Shown piece by piece: positions 29,412-37,967 of a stretch of 64,000 bases of DNA. The stretch is from Aquimarina brevivitae (GTDB lineage Bacteria > Bacteroidota > Bacteroidia > Flavobacteriales > Flavobacteriaceae). The notes beneath the pieces were generated by a model. The model saw only the letters and a list, made by a program, of their open reading frames with translations, was not told where the DNA came from and searched no databases. The translations under genes and the position numbers were made by a program. The DNA is taken from assembly GCF_004216895.1 (NCBI RefSeq), contig NZ_SGXE01000001.1, forward strand, positions 372,001 through 436,000. Direction: 5' to 3'. Each line of letters starts with the position of its first letter. Position 1 is the stretch's first letter.

Positions 29412-31376
29412 TCACCTGTTATATGGATATTCGTTGATCCAATGAAATCCACGATTTGTCAATAAAAAATCTTCTTTATCCAATCGCCTAGTTTCTCCTG
29501 AGATGGTATCATTCTTATAAATATAATGAAAATCTAAACTTTTCCCTTCATTAGCATACTTAAGGTCGAAGAAATCGACCGCATTCCCAGAGGGAAAAAA
29601 TCGAATATTTCGTTGAATAGTATCAACTTCTACTTTATAATAATTCTCTTCTCGATTGATTTTTTGAATCCTTACCCTATTAGCTCTTTCAAAGGTTAAG
29701 TTCTTCCATAATTTATCACTTTTGTAATTGGTAATTGTATCCCCATTAATTACATAATTAGTAACCTCATAAACACCATACAGTGGTGGTTTCGGTGCTA
29801 GTGTACCATATAATGTTCTGGACTTTAAAACAGAGTAAAAACCATAACCCAAAGCATAGACTAATACTAAACCTTTAAAAATTTTCAATCCAATTCGCAT
29901 TGGTTTCCCAAATTTCGGCATTTGGATAAGAGTCAACTTTTGGACAGGACTATGTGTAACAAAAAAAGACATTACTTTTTTAAAATCCCTTGCCAGTAAA
30001 AACAAAGTCATTAATACAAGGTGAGTTGACAAAATTTTCACTGGAACATCATAAAAGTAATTAACAGCCATAACATTCATTGCAGTCATTAATGTGATAA
30101 TAGCTCCAAGAGTCATTGTTCGTCTGAACAATAATAGTCCTGCTAAAACCTCAGCGATTCCCATAAATAGGTTATATCCTTCTGAAAAGCCTAAAAATGT
30201 CCAAGCTAAACCCATCGGTGATGATTCTCCATATGATTGCATCAATCTATCAAAACGGGGTGCTGCGAACTGTAATTGAATAACCTTGACCAATCCATAA
30301 CTTATGAGCATTAATCCTACATAATAGCGTATAGCAGTGGTTAATACGTAATACAAATTCTTATAACTAGTACGTTTTTTGTCTATTATCGACCATACTA
30401 TAGTTCCTAGAATCGCTATGGTAAAAACAACAAAAATTACCATATAATCATAGGTGGTATCACCACTACCATTAGGTCCTGTTTTTATTTGATAGGGAAC
30501 GCGGATAAGACTTTCTCCAAACCAAATAGCAAGCTTTTGCATCACTTTATCCGAAAACTGAGAAATTAATTGAAATAAAGGATAAGCACCATTATTTTGA
30601 AATATAATAAATAATAAAAAATAGATAAACGAAAATCTAAAGCCTATACGACTTAGTAACGACCAATTTTTATTTTCCGTTGAAGAAAAATAGGTAATTA
30701 ATACGAATACTATTATAAGTAAGTAAACAGTTCCAATAAAGTATCCGATGTATGGTAAAGCTGCCTCAGAGCTTCCGATATTACTGGATATCCCCTTTCC
30801 TTCAATCAAAACAGCATAATTACCTTCAACACTGTCCTCGGTAGTACTAAATTTAAATTCGCGGACTAAATTAATTTCACCCTTCTTTATTCCGGGATTC
30901 CAAGCTGGAATGATATTGTTAACGATTTCATCCTCAAAACTTGGATTTTCTATGGTAACTTGATCAAATTTTCCATTATCATCTTCGATAAAAACCTCAA
31001 ACTTATCAAAGTAAAATTTTCCATTCCTAGTACAAATCCCGCCGAAAACCAATCGTTCTGATTTTTGGTCTATAGTGCCCTCCAAAGTATACTCAGCCCA
31101 CTCATTGGATTTAATGGGTCTTTTACTCATATTATCGAAAAAACCTCTACCTTGATTGGGTTTGTTATCCACTCTAGCCCAAACGCCAGCCCATGCATTA
31201 TCATCTTCAGTAATTAATTTCACATAGGCCACCACCTTAAACCTTTTTAAAGTGTCAGTGGCTACAGTAACAGATTGGGAAAAAGATGTCCAGTCTCTAG
31301 AAAATTCTTTAATTTTTTGACTGTAAGTATATAAACTAATGAATATTGTGAAAAGTAAAACTAATATTTTCTTCAT
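29412..31376 (-). CDS. DoxX-like membrane protein with secreted N-terminal binding module
   Basis: 654 residues from the ATG at 31376, which gives a signal peptide ending YSQ (about 19); the longer frame has no such signal. Residues about 22-205 are the two-lobed beta module shared with the proteins at 57958 and 59008 (WAGVWARVDNK, GFFDNMSKRPIKSNEWAEY, GGICTRNGKFYFDKFEVF). After that come about 8-10 membrane helices with DoxX-like features (SYGLVKVIQLQFAAPRFDRL, ESSPMGLAWTFLGFSEGYN, GIAEVLAGLLLFRR) and a C-terminal soluble domain (about 560-654) with VRIQKINREENYYKV. DoxX-like proteins are often tied to quinone or thiol redox work; the role here is unknown. The gene lies exactly between two copies of the exonuclease 3' end. 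Confidence 0.75.
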   Translation of the reverse strand: MKKILVLLFTIFISLYTYSQKIKEFSRDWTSFSQSVTVATDTLKRFKVVAYVKLITEDDNAWAGVWARVDNKPNQGRGFFDNMSKRPIKSNEWAEYTLEGTIDQKSERLVFGGICTRNGKFYFDKFEVFIEDDNGKFDQVTIENPSFEDEIVNNIIPAWNPGIKKGEINLVREFKFSTTEDSVEGNYAVLIEGKGISSNIGSSEAALPYIGYFIGTVYLLIIVFVLITYFSSTENKNWSLLSRIGFRFSFIYFLLFIIFQNNGAYPLFQLISQFSDKVMQKLAIWFGESLIRVPYQIKTGPNGSGDTTYDYMVIFVVFTIAILGTIVWSIIDKKRTSYKNLYYVLTTAIRYYVGLMLISYGLVKVIQLQFAAPRFDRLMQSYGESSPMGLAWTFLGFSEGYNLFMGIAEVLAGLLLFRRTMTLGAIITLMTAMNVMAVNYFYDVPVKILSTHLVLMTLFLLARDFKKVMSFFVTHSPVQKLTLIQMPKFGKPMRIGLKIFKGLVLVYALGYGFYSVLKSRTLYGTLAPKPPLYGVYEVTNYVINGDTITNYKSDKLWKNLTFERANRVRIQKINREENYYKVEVDTIQRNIRFFPSGNAVDFFDLKYANEGKSLDFHYIYKNDTISGETRRLDKEDFLLTNRGFHWINEYPYNR

Positions 31377-31438
31377 GGTTGTCGGTAAGGTAAAATTAAA
31401 AGACTTTAAGTTTATAGGGGTGTTACATATCAAATAGA

Positions 31439-31609
31439 AATTAAACCGACACCACCTCATCCTCAGCTAATAATTCTTCCTGACGAAGGCGCAACATAAT
31501 TTGTGCTACCGCTACAGTATCCTTTTCGCAATAGGTAATAATGCGATCGATTTCCTCCTCTTCATAATACACATCCCGAACCTGGCTACCGTCTATATCA
31601 TCTTTTGGC
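31439..31609. repeat. Direct repeat shared with 29235-29405
   Basis: The 3' end of the intact exonuclease gene. The pair of direct repeats encloses the DoxX-like gene (about 2.03 kb between them). Confidence 0.85.
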
Positions 31610-32154
31610 GATGGAATTCCTAAAATATTGGTCAGCAACTTTAAAGACGTATAATGTTTATAATCCCCAAATTTCCACAGGTCTAAGGTGTCTAAATGCG
31701 GCACTTCCCAGGGCTTTTTCCCAAATAAATTCAGTTTATAAGGTAATGTTATCCCGTGTATGAGCATACGCCTGGCGATATAGGGAAAATCAAACTCTTT
31801 GCCGTTATGTGCACACAGCAAATTTCGGGCTTGATTAAAATGAGTCTCTAAGAGATTTTTAAAATCTAACAATAACTTCTTTTCTTCACCATAAAATGAG
31901 GTTACTCTAAAGTTACGATCTCCCATTGGGTTGACAAAGTAGCCTACGGAGATGCATACTATTTTACCAAACTCTGCCCAGATTCCGGCGCGATGATAAA
32001 ACTCCTCAGGAGAAAATTCTTCTTTACGTTGGTACTTCGTTTTATCTGCCCATAATTGTTGCATTTCTTTAGATAACGCATCAAAGCTTTGATGTTCTGG
32101 CACAGTTTCTATATCCAAGAAAAGGATGTGCTCTAAATTTAGTTTATGAAGCAT
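31441..32154 (-). CDS. 3'-5' exonuclease, DnaQ/PolB-like fold
   Basis: 237 residues from the ATG at 32154 (HKLNLEHILFLDIETVPEHQ); the frame extends upstream to 32253 only inside the preceding gene. Exo I motif FLDIETVPE, Exo II CAHNGKEFDFPYIARRM and Exo III YCEKDTVAVAQIML carry the acidic metal ligands of DEDD exonucleases of the PolB-like group. It probably trims DNA or RNA 3' ends in the cytoplasm. Its start overlaps the upstream beta-lactamase-type gene by 11 bases. Its 3' end has been copied at 29235. Confidence 0.88.
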   Translation of the reverse strand: MLHKLNLEHILFLDIETVPEHQSFDALSKEMQQLWADKTKYQRKEEFSPEEFYHRAGIWAEFGKIVCISVGYFVNPMGDRNFRVTSFYGEEKKLLLDFKNLLETHFNQARNLLCAHNGKEFDFPYIARRMLIHGITLPYKLNLFGKKPWEVPHLDTLDLWKFGDYKHYTSLKLLTNILGIPSPKDDIDGSQVRDVYYEEEEIDRIITYCEKDTVAVAQIMLRLRQEELLAEDEVVSV

Positions 32155-33304
32155 CGGCCAGCATTTTATAGGCTTCTTCGATATAGATAAAGAAGTCTTC
32201 GGTGAAGGATTCACCAGGCACGAATTGTCCTCGCTGGTGCCCCAATCGTACAATGATCAAATCATCTTCAGGTATACAGATGACATACTGCCCTAGTATA
32301 CCCCGCATGGCAAAGATATCTTTACCCATATGATCTGATAACCAAAATCCATATCCATACATATCATCCTCTGGAAAACGAGGTTGGGTTGCTTTCCTTA
32401 TAAAATCTTCTGGCAGAATTTGCTTACCATCATACTCCCCCATATTTTTAAACAACAATCCAAATTTTGCAAAATCTCGTGCATTACTAGCAATACAGCA
32501 ATAGGCTTTTTCCATACCAGAGTCTTCACTATCTAATTGCCATAAAGCATTCTCTTGCATCCCTAAGGGCTTCCAAAAACTTTCGCTTAGGTATTTGGTT
32601 AAGGTTTTGCCTGTAGCTTTTTCAATAACCATCCCCAATAATTGGGTATTACCACTCAGGTACTTAAATCGTTCCCCTGGCTGACTCACTACTTCGAGAT
32701 CCAGCATTACATCCCGTAAGTCTGTATCGTAGTATGCTTTTGCCGTTATAGAAAATGGACTCTTATAACTCTCATCCCAATTGAGACCTGATGCCATAGA
32801 GGACAAATCGCCTACGGTCATCTTGGCCGCTAAGCCTTCAGAAAATTTTGGAATAAAATCCCCAACGGGCTGGTCTAAACTTTTAATATATCCCTCCATT
32901 ATGGCTTTACCCAACAAAGCAGTAATGACGCTTTTGGCCATAGAAAAGGAATTGGTTTTTGAAGAGGTACCATATCCTTCCACATAGTTTTCATACCATA
33001 CGCTATCATTTTTGATAATCATAAAAGCAACCGTACCTAATTCTTCATTAATCTCATTCAAACGAGGAGTCGATGCCACTTCATTATATTGTGGATGATT
33101 AGGAATCACATAAGGGTCATTTCCTTTTTCAATGACACGATTATCAAAATATTCTTTATCATCAATAAAGGCAGTTGTATGCCCGGTCATGTAGACGACC
33201 CTGACCCCTTTGAGGATATATTCGTAATCCAAAATATACAATACTACAATACAAGACACCAAAAGGATTAAGATGCCTTTTAAAAAACGCTTTAGGAATT
33301 TCAT
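32144..33304 (-). CDS. Serine hydrolase, class C beta-lactamase-like
   Basis: 386 residues. An N-terminal membrane anchor (about 8-27) puts the domain in the periplasm. The active-site SxxK is Ser121-Met-Ala-Lys124 (NSFSMAKSVITAL), followed by FKYLSGNTQLLGMVIEKATG, where the Tyr is the second catalytic residue, and by MYGYGFWLSDHMGKDIFAMRG. Members include esterases, peptidases and true beta-lactamases; which one cannot be told. Overlaps the exonuclease gene. Confidence 0.87.
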   Translation of the reverse strand: MKFLKRFLKGILILLVSCIVVLYILDYEYILKGVRVVYMTGHTTAFIDDKEYFDNRVIEKGNDPYVIPNHPQYNEVASTPRLNEINEELGTVAFMIIKNDSVWYENYVEGYGTSSKTNSFSMAKSVITALLGKAIMEGYIKSLDQPVGDFIPKFSEGLAAKMTVGDLSSMASGLNWDESYKSPFSITAKAYYDTDLRDVMLDLEVVSQPGERFKYLSGNTQLLGMVIEKATGKTLTKYLSESFWKPLGMQENALWQLDSEDSGMEKAYCCIASNARDFAKFGLLFKNMGEYDGKQILPEDFIRKATQPRFPEDDMYGYGFWLSDHMGKDIFAMRGILGQYVICIPEDDLIIVRLGHQRGQFVPGESFTEDFFIYIEEAYKMLADAS

Positions 33305-33370
33305 ACTAAAATTAGTCTATGTTATTAACGAAGGGTATCGGGTCACTAAAATAGTAAAAAATGCTTCAGC

Positions 33371-33856
33371 TTAAAATAAGGATTGCTGTTTTACAGGACT
33401 TTCATGTTCTAATAACCATTTTTTGCGCCATAAACCACCAGCATATCCGGTTAATGAACCATCGCTACCGATTACCCTATGACAGGGAATCAATATACCT
33501 AATGGATTTTTACCGTTAGCAGAGGCCGCTGCGCGAATACATTTCGGATCGCCTAATTGTTTTGCTATATCTAAATAGGTTGTGGTAGCACCATAAGGAA
33601 TGGTTAAGAGTTGCTCCCAAACCCGTTGCTGAAAATCTGTTCCTTGGGGTTGTAATACAAGGTCGAATTGGGTGCGTGTACCTTCAAAATATTCTTGCAA
33701 TTGACTCACCACGTTTTGGATACCTTCAGGAATTGGTTGGGTAAGTAACGCATCGGCTACGGTATCTAATATCGTAACTTCTTCAACGCCTTTGGCGTTA
33801 CCAACAATCTTTATAATTCCTAATGGTGTTTTGGTATATGCAGTTTCTACGGTCAT
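33371..33856 (-). CDS. Methylated-DNA-[protein]-cysteine S-methyltransferase
   Basis: 161 residues, Ogt/AGT type. The acceptor is Cys125 in LIPCHRVIGSDG, followed by the binding wing LTGYAGGLWRKKWLLEHE; FQQRVWEQLLTIPYG marks the DNA-binding helix region. It moves methyl groups from O6-alkylguanine to itself. Overlaps the CNNM/CBS gene by 4 bases. Confidence 0.95.
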   Translation of the reverse strand: MTVETAYTKTPLGIIKIVGNAKGVEEVTILDTVADALLTQPIPEGIQNVVSQLQEYFEGTRTQFDLVLQPQGTDFQQRVWEQLLTIPYGATTTYLDIAKQLGDPKCIRAAASANGKNPLGILIPCHRVIGSDGSLTGYAGGLWRKKWLLEHESPVKQQSLF

Positions 33857-34947
33857 TCTTTATCAGAATCGTCTATAATCCCTAAACGTTTGGCTCTGGT
33901 TTCCCAATTTTTACGAGCCAAGTGTTGCATATCCGTTTCAGCATCACTTTCATCAACGATTTCTAAACCTAATAGCGTTTCTATGACATCTTCCATAGAA
34001 ACAATACCACTGATGGTACCGTATTCGTCTACGACTAAAGCTACGTGGTTTTTACTTTCTACCAATTGATTAAAGAGCTCCGGGATAGGTAAATTTCTGT
34101 TGGTAAATAAGATAGGACGTTTTAACTCGGCAAGGGTCTTGCTTCCATTTTGATTCGCCATTTCTTTAAACACCTCATCCTTAAGAACCATCCCAGTAAT
34201 ATTATCGGTCTTATCTTTAAAAATAGGAATTCGTGAAAAACGTAAATTTTGATTATCTGTAAAGAAAGCTTCCACCGTGGTTTCTTCATTGGCAATTTTC
34301 ATAACCGTTCTGGGGGTCATTACATCTTTGGTGAAGACCTCCTTAAAGGTCAATAAGTTTTTAATCACTTTGGATTCTGATTCTTCAAATAATCCTTCTT
34401 CGTGAGCAATATCGGCCATAGCCGAAAAATCCTCTCTACTTAATACCGATCCGTGATGCCCTTTGCCGCCAATTATTTTTGTTGTTAGCTGTAATAACCA
34501 TAAAATACCTGTGTATTTTAACGGGGCAATCATAATTGTCAAGGATTTTGCTGTAAAATTCGCCAGGTTTTTCCAATAGGTAGCACCGATAGTTTTAGGT
34601 ATGATTTCGGATACTACTAAAATCAAAAAGGTCATGATCGCCGATACGATACCAACCAGATTAATCCCCATCACTTCAAACTTGTAGGGTAACTTTTCTG
34701 CCTGAACTCCTACTAAGATAGCACCTACGGTATGCGCAATCGTGTTTAAGGTGAGAATAGCAATTAATGGCTTGTCTACGTCTTTTTTTAAGGCTTCTAA
34801 GGTAAAAGCATACGCTTTTTCTTCATTCTTTTTGACATTGATAAAAGTGGGGGTAATACTTAGTAACACCGCCTCCAATATGGAACACATAAAAGAGAAA
34901 AAAATTGAAACAACTGCAAATAGAATCAAAAGCCCCATACCATACAT
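33853..34947 (-). CDS. CNNM-domain and CBS-pair membrane protein (hemolysin family)
   Basis: 364 residues. An N-terminal DUF21/CNNM domain of three or four helices (about 1-160, starting GLLILFAVVSIFFSF, with FLILVVSEIIPKTIGATYWKNLA) is followed by a linker with ESKVIKNLLTFKEVFTKDVM and a CBS pair (about 205-330, ALVVDEYGTISGIVSMEDVI). Relatives handle magnesium or other divalent metals. The TlyC-type C-terminal transporter-associated domain is missing, so it is short for the family. Followed by the repair methyltransferase. Confidence 0.87.
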   Translation of the reverse strand: MYGMGLLILFAVVSIFFSFMCSILEAVLLSITPTFINVKKNEEKAYAFTLEALKKDVDKPLIAILTLNTIAHTVGAILVGVQAEKLPYKFEVMGINLVGIVSAIMTFLILVVSEIIPKTIGATYWKNLANFTAKSLTIMIAPLKYTGILWLLQLTTKIIGGKGHHGSVLSREDFSAMADIAHEEGLFEESESKVIKNLLTFKEVFTKDVMTPRTVMKIANEETTVEAFFTDNQNLRFSRIPIFKDKTDNITGMVLKDEVFKEMANQNGSKTLAELKRPILFTNRNLPIPELFNQLVESKNHVALVVDEYGTISGIVSMEDVIETLLGLEIVDESDAETDMQHLARKNWETRAKRLGIIDDSDKE

Positions 34948-35022
34948 TAATTTAGATCACGAAGGTAAAGAATCATACCCTTAATTTAAAACATTTCTTT
35001 TTGACAGCCCATTAGTCCCCTG

Positions 35023-35544
35023 CTACCAACCTACATATTTTGGTGGCTGTACGCCTTTTAACCTTAGGTAGATCATAAGTTGACCTCTATGATGCGTTAC
35101 GTGATCCTGTAATAAGTTTAGTATTTGCAACTTAGACTTGGGCCCCGCAAAAAAATCAACGGTATCCGAGAAAGATTCGCTTTTTGTCAATTGCACGTAA
35201 CGATAAACCCTATCAAAAGCTTCCTCCAAAGCTTTGAGGATTTCTTCTTTGGTATCTGGTCGAAATTCTATTACGGCTTTTCTATCAAAAGTCTCTTCAG
35301 AAAAATAGGTGGTTCCCAACCAAAGCATATTGCTTCGGATATGCAATAATTGTGTTGTAAAGTCCATGACTTCTTCCGTGGGTTTGAACGAAAACTGTTC
35401 GGCTGGCATACGTTCTGCAACCGCTAACAAATACGTTTTAGAATTGGTCCATTTCTCCAAAAAAGCCGATTTACTATCTGCTTTTTGTCCATAGCTGGTC
35501 ATGGAAACTACAAAAAGCAATAGGTAAGCGCATATCCTGTTCAT
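35023..35544 (-). CDS. Secreted DinB-family protein
   Basis: 173 residues. Signal peptide to SYG (about 19), unusual for a DinB protein. Ligand candidates are His68 in QLLHIRSNMLWL and the HxxxH pair in LLQDHVTHHRGQLMIYLRL near residue 153. Likely a periplasmic metal protein of unknown function. Lies 5 bases downstream of the cytochrome gene. Confidence 0.8.
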   Translation of the reverse strand: MNRICAYLLLFVVSMTSYGQKADSKSAFLEKWTNSKTYLLAVAERMPAEQFSFKPTEEVMDFTTQLLHIRSNMLWLGTTYFSEETFDRKAVIEFRPDTKEEILKALEEAFDRVYRYVQLTKSESFSDTVDFFAGPKSKLQILNLLQDHVTHHRGQLMIYLRLKGVQPPKYVGW

Positions 35545-35549
35545 AAGGC

Positions 35550-35942
35550 TTACTCAACGACACTATACATGTAAGCCTCTAAGGCTTCAAGTTCCTTATC
35601 GCTAAAAGTTTTGAGCAATGCAAAGTTAGTTTTCATTACGGTATAGGTTTCTGGATCTACAATGGGATCCGCTTCTTGCTTTAAAAAAGCAACAATATCG
35701 CCATTCTGTTCATTGTAGATTTTCATCATGGCCTGCACCGAGGGTCCTATTGATTTCTTATCTAATTTATGGCAGGTATAGCATTTCCCTTTGCCATTAA
35801 ACAATTTTTTACCCAATTCTGAAGCAGATAGTTCCGTACTTTTTCCACCTATGGTTACGGATTGTTCGTCACTTTTCTTTTCTTGAGATTTGCACGATAA
35901 TAACAGGCCGATCACCCCTATTAACAGTATGTACTTTTGCAT
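35550..35942 (-). CDS. Lipoprotein c-type cytochrome
   Basis: 130 residues from the ATG at 35942, which gives a lipoprotein signal with LLLSC (Cys17); the longer frame overlaps the TerB gene. The single heme site is Cys54-Tyr-Thr-Cys57-His58 and a Met in VMKTNFALL near residue 105 is the probable sixth ligand. Anchored in an envelope membrane, facing the periplasm; electron partner unknown. Starts 1 base after the TerB stop. Confidence 0.9.
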   Translation of the reverse strand: MQKYILLIGVIGLLLSCKSQEKKSDEQSVTIGGKSTELSASELGKKLFNGKGKCYTCHKLDKKSIGPSVQAMMKIYNEQNGDIVAFLKQEADPIVDPETYTVMKTNFALLKTFSDKELEALEAYMYSVVE

Positions 35943-35943
35943 A

Positions 35944-36330
35944 TTATTGTAACTTTTGTTGAATGTTATCGATATCATTTTGAAAGCGAACCAGTAAATC
36001 TTTAGAAAAGCTCGTAATACGCTTTTGTTCATCCGCTGATACGCCATCACTGGCTTCTGCCAATTTTTCTAAGGCAAAGATCATAAATTCATATTCCTCA
36101 TTAGGACCGTGATCAGCAAAGACCTCAATAACCTTGCGATATAATAGTTCTATATCATTATTCTTATCCTGCTCATACAAAAAAGACCATTGAATTTCTT
36201 TAGCCTTAGGGTGTCCTTTTAAAATTTCATCCAGTTTTTCTAGCTCTTCTTTTTGGATAACCCCGTCGCTCATTGCTATAACGTACAGTAATTCCCCAAA
36301 ACTTTGATACACTCTATCTTCACTTGCCAT
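35944..36330 (-). CDS. TerB-like helical protein
   Basis: 128 residues, all helical, two TerB-type units beginning FGELLYVIAMSDGVIQKEEL and FALEKLAEASDGVSADEQKR, where the acidic pair DGxxxxEE is the metal-binding hallmark. Name refers to tellurite operons, but no other ter genes are here. Precedes the cytochrome c gene. Confidence 0.78.
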   Translation of the reverse strand: MASEDRVYQSFGELLYVIAMSDGVIQKEELEKLDEILKGHPKAKEIQWSFLYEQDKNNDIELLYRKVIEVFADHGPNEEYEFMIFALEKLAEASDGVSADEQKRITSFSKDLLVRFQNDIDNIQQKLQ

Positions 36331-36352
36331 AAAATAATTGCTATTTAATTAT

Positions 36353-37327
36353 CTAAGATAGAAGTTTTACGACCTCTTTTGCAAAATATGTAGCAATTAT
36401 ATTGGCACCGGCTCTTTTTATAGCGGTTACCTGCTCTAGCATCACTGCATCATGATCCAACCATCCTTTTTCTGCAGCTGCTTTAAGCATCGCATACTCA
36501 CCACTTACCTGATAAACCGCAATAGGTACTTCGACAGTATTCTTTAGATCTCTAACAATATCCAGATAACACAAACCAGGTTTAACCATAACAATATCTG
36601 CACCTTCTTCGATATCCATAACGGTTTCCTTAATCGCTTCCTCGCGATTGGCAGGGTCCATTTGATACGTCTTTTTGTCGCCAAATCCAGGAGCTGAATC
36701 TAAGGCATCTCTAAACGGTCCATAAAAGGCTGATGCATACTTAGCACTGTAACTCATGATACCGGTATTGACGAATTGCTCTTTTTCTAATAAATCTCTG
36801 ATGGCCAGTATACGCCCATCCATCATATCACTAGGGGCTACAAAATCAGCACCTGCCCTAGCGTGACTAACCGCCATTTTGGCTAAAACCGATGTAGTTG
36901 CATCATTAACGATATACCCATCTTCTACTATTCCATCGTGGCCATAAGAAGAATATGGATCCAGGGCAACATCTGTCATCACTAACATATCGGGTACAGC
37001 ATCTTTTACTGTTTTTATGGCACGCTGCATCAACCCATCAGCATTGAGGGCTTCCGTTCCTTTGTTATCCTTCAGGTTATCGGGTACTTTGACAAATAAC
37101 AGTACAGATTTTAGACCCATCGCCCATAAGGATTTTACTTCATTATGCAATAGGTCCAAACTATAGCGATAATATCCCGGCATAGAAGCAATTTCTTCTT
37201 GAATACCTTTTCCTTCTACGACAAACAAAGGCACTAAAAAATCAGCCGGACTGATTGTCGTTTCTCGTACCAAAGAGCGTATAGCTTCTGAGTTTCTTAG
37301 TCTTCTGTTTCTTCTAAGTAAATGCAT
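36353..37327 (-). CDS. hemB: Delta-aminolevulinic acid dehydratase (porphobilinogen synthase)
   Basis: 324 residues from the ATG at 37327. The open frame continues to 37495, but the extra 56 residues fall in the dispersed repeat and a -7 box lies between. Schiff-base lysines are Lys196 (MSYSAKYASAF) and Lys249 (VMVKPGLCY). The metal loop is Asp-type (DVALDPYSSYGHDG, 119-132) in place of the zinc Cys-type, which points to a magnesium-dependent enzyme. It joins two aminolevulinate molecules into porphobilinogen for heme synthesis. Confidence 0.96.
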   Translation of the reverse strand: MHLLRRNRRLRNSEAIRSLVRETTISPADFLVPLFVVEGKGIQEEIASMPGYYRYSLDLLHNEVKSLWAMGLKSVLLFVKVPDNLKDNKGTEALNADGLMQRAIKTVKDAVPDMLVMTDVALDPYSSYGHDGIVEDGYIVNDATTSVLAKMAVSHARAGADFVAPSDMMDGRILAIRDLLEKEQFVNTGIMSYSAKYASAFYGPFRDALDSAPGFGDKKTYQMDPANREEAIKETVMDIEEGADIVMVKPGLCYLDIVRDLKNTVEVPIAVYQVSGEYAMLKAAAEKGWLDHDAVMLEQVTAIKRAGANIIATYFAKEVVKLLS

Positions 37328-37355
37328 AAGCAATAAATCTGTTTTTTTTATGTTG

Positions 37356-37363
37356 CAAAGATA
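37356..37363 (-). promoter_or_regulatory. -7 box of hemB
   Basis: Minus strand TATCTTTG (TAnnTTTG), 29 bases before the hemB ATG at 37327. It supports the shorter start. Confidence 0.5.
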
Positions 37364-37420
37364 AGTTATTATTTGTCGAAGTTTTTTGTTCGGCGATGTA
37401 ACCAATTCTTGGTTTATTTT

Positions 37421-37642
37421 ATTCTTTTTTGCATCGCCCAAAAAAGAAACAAAAAACGCTAGTCTTAACCAATGACCACTGAAAATATCATTCACTCCAT
37501 TATGTAAAATAAAGCTTTATCACAGTGTTCAATCCTAGGTACTCTAAAACTTATGTATAATTAAAATTATACTTATTAACTCTTGACAATTTTACACTCC
37601 CATTCCGTTCATATCATTTTCTACGTAGTCATTGCTTAGGAC
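37421..37642 (+). repeat. Dispersed 221-222 bp repeat, copy A
   Basis: It starts ATTCTTTTTTGCATCGCCCA and ends CTACGTAGTCATTGCTTAGG plus AC. It is the most diverged of three copies; the centre has drifted while the first 90 and last 50 bases are well kept. The 640-base gap 37328-37967 holds this repeat and a second element at 37778-37890 and no gene. Confidence 0.85.
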
Positions 37643-37777
37643 TTAAAAAGCACGCAACTAAATAGCTGTTACATCTAAAGAACTTTATGGTATAGCTTAA
37701 CTAACCTGATAATCGTAGTTTTTACCAATAGTTTTGCATTAATCAGTAATTTTCTACTTCGTTTCTATGATCGAGTT

Positions 37778-37890
37778 AGGGATAGTAGTGAAAATCCCGC
37801 AAGCTGATAGTTCAGCTGAGGAATTGTAGCGAATAGCCCGACCCCGAGCCGATCGTTATCAGGATCGGGGTAACGCCCAATAGAAGTGAT
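37778..37890 (+). repeat. Palindrome-rich intergenic element
   Basis: Two related units, GGGATAGTAGTGAAAATCCCG (near 37778) and GGAATTGTAGCGAATAGCCCG (near 37820), are joined by the inverted repeat AGCTGA/TCAGCT (37802-37817). They are followed by a hairpin with arms ACCCCGA (37841-37847) and TCGGGGT (37865-37871). It resembles short palindromic repeats common between Bacteroidota genes. Confidence 0.6.
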
Positions 37891-37967
37891 TTCAAAAAGC
37901 ATTACGCTCTTTTTGTAACAAATCATTGCACTTACAGACTTATCTAAAAAATCATAACCTCAACGCT

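Noticed and set aside
29267..29452. 61-residue frame with exonuclease-like sequence
   Set aside because: It is a remnant without active site, cut by a stop; described as a pseudogene.
35944..36330. Tellurite resistance locus
   Set aside because: Only a TerB-like protein is present; no TerC, TerD or TerZ relatives are near.
37328..37495. Upstream extension of hemB (56 residues)
   Set aside because: It is the translation of the dispersed repeat; the -7 box at 37356 lies inside it and normal HemB proteins begin near the ATG at 37327.
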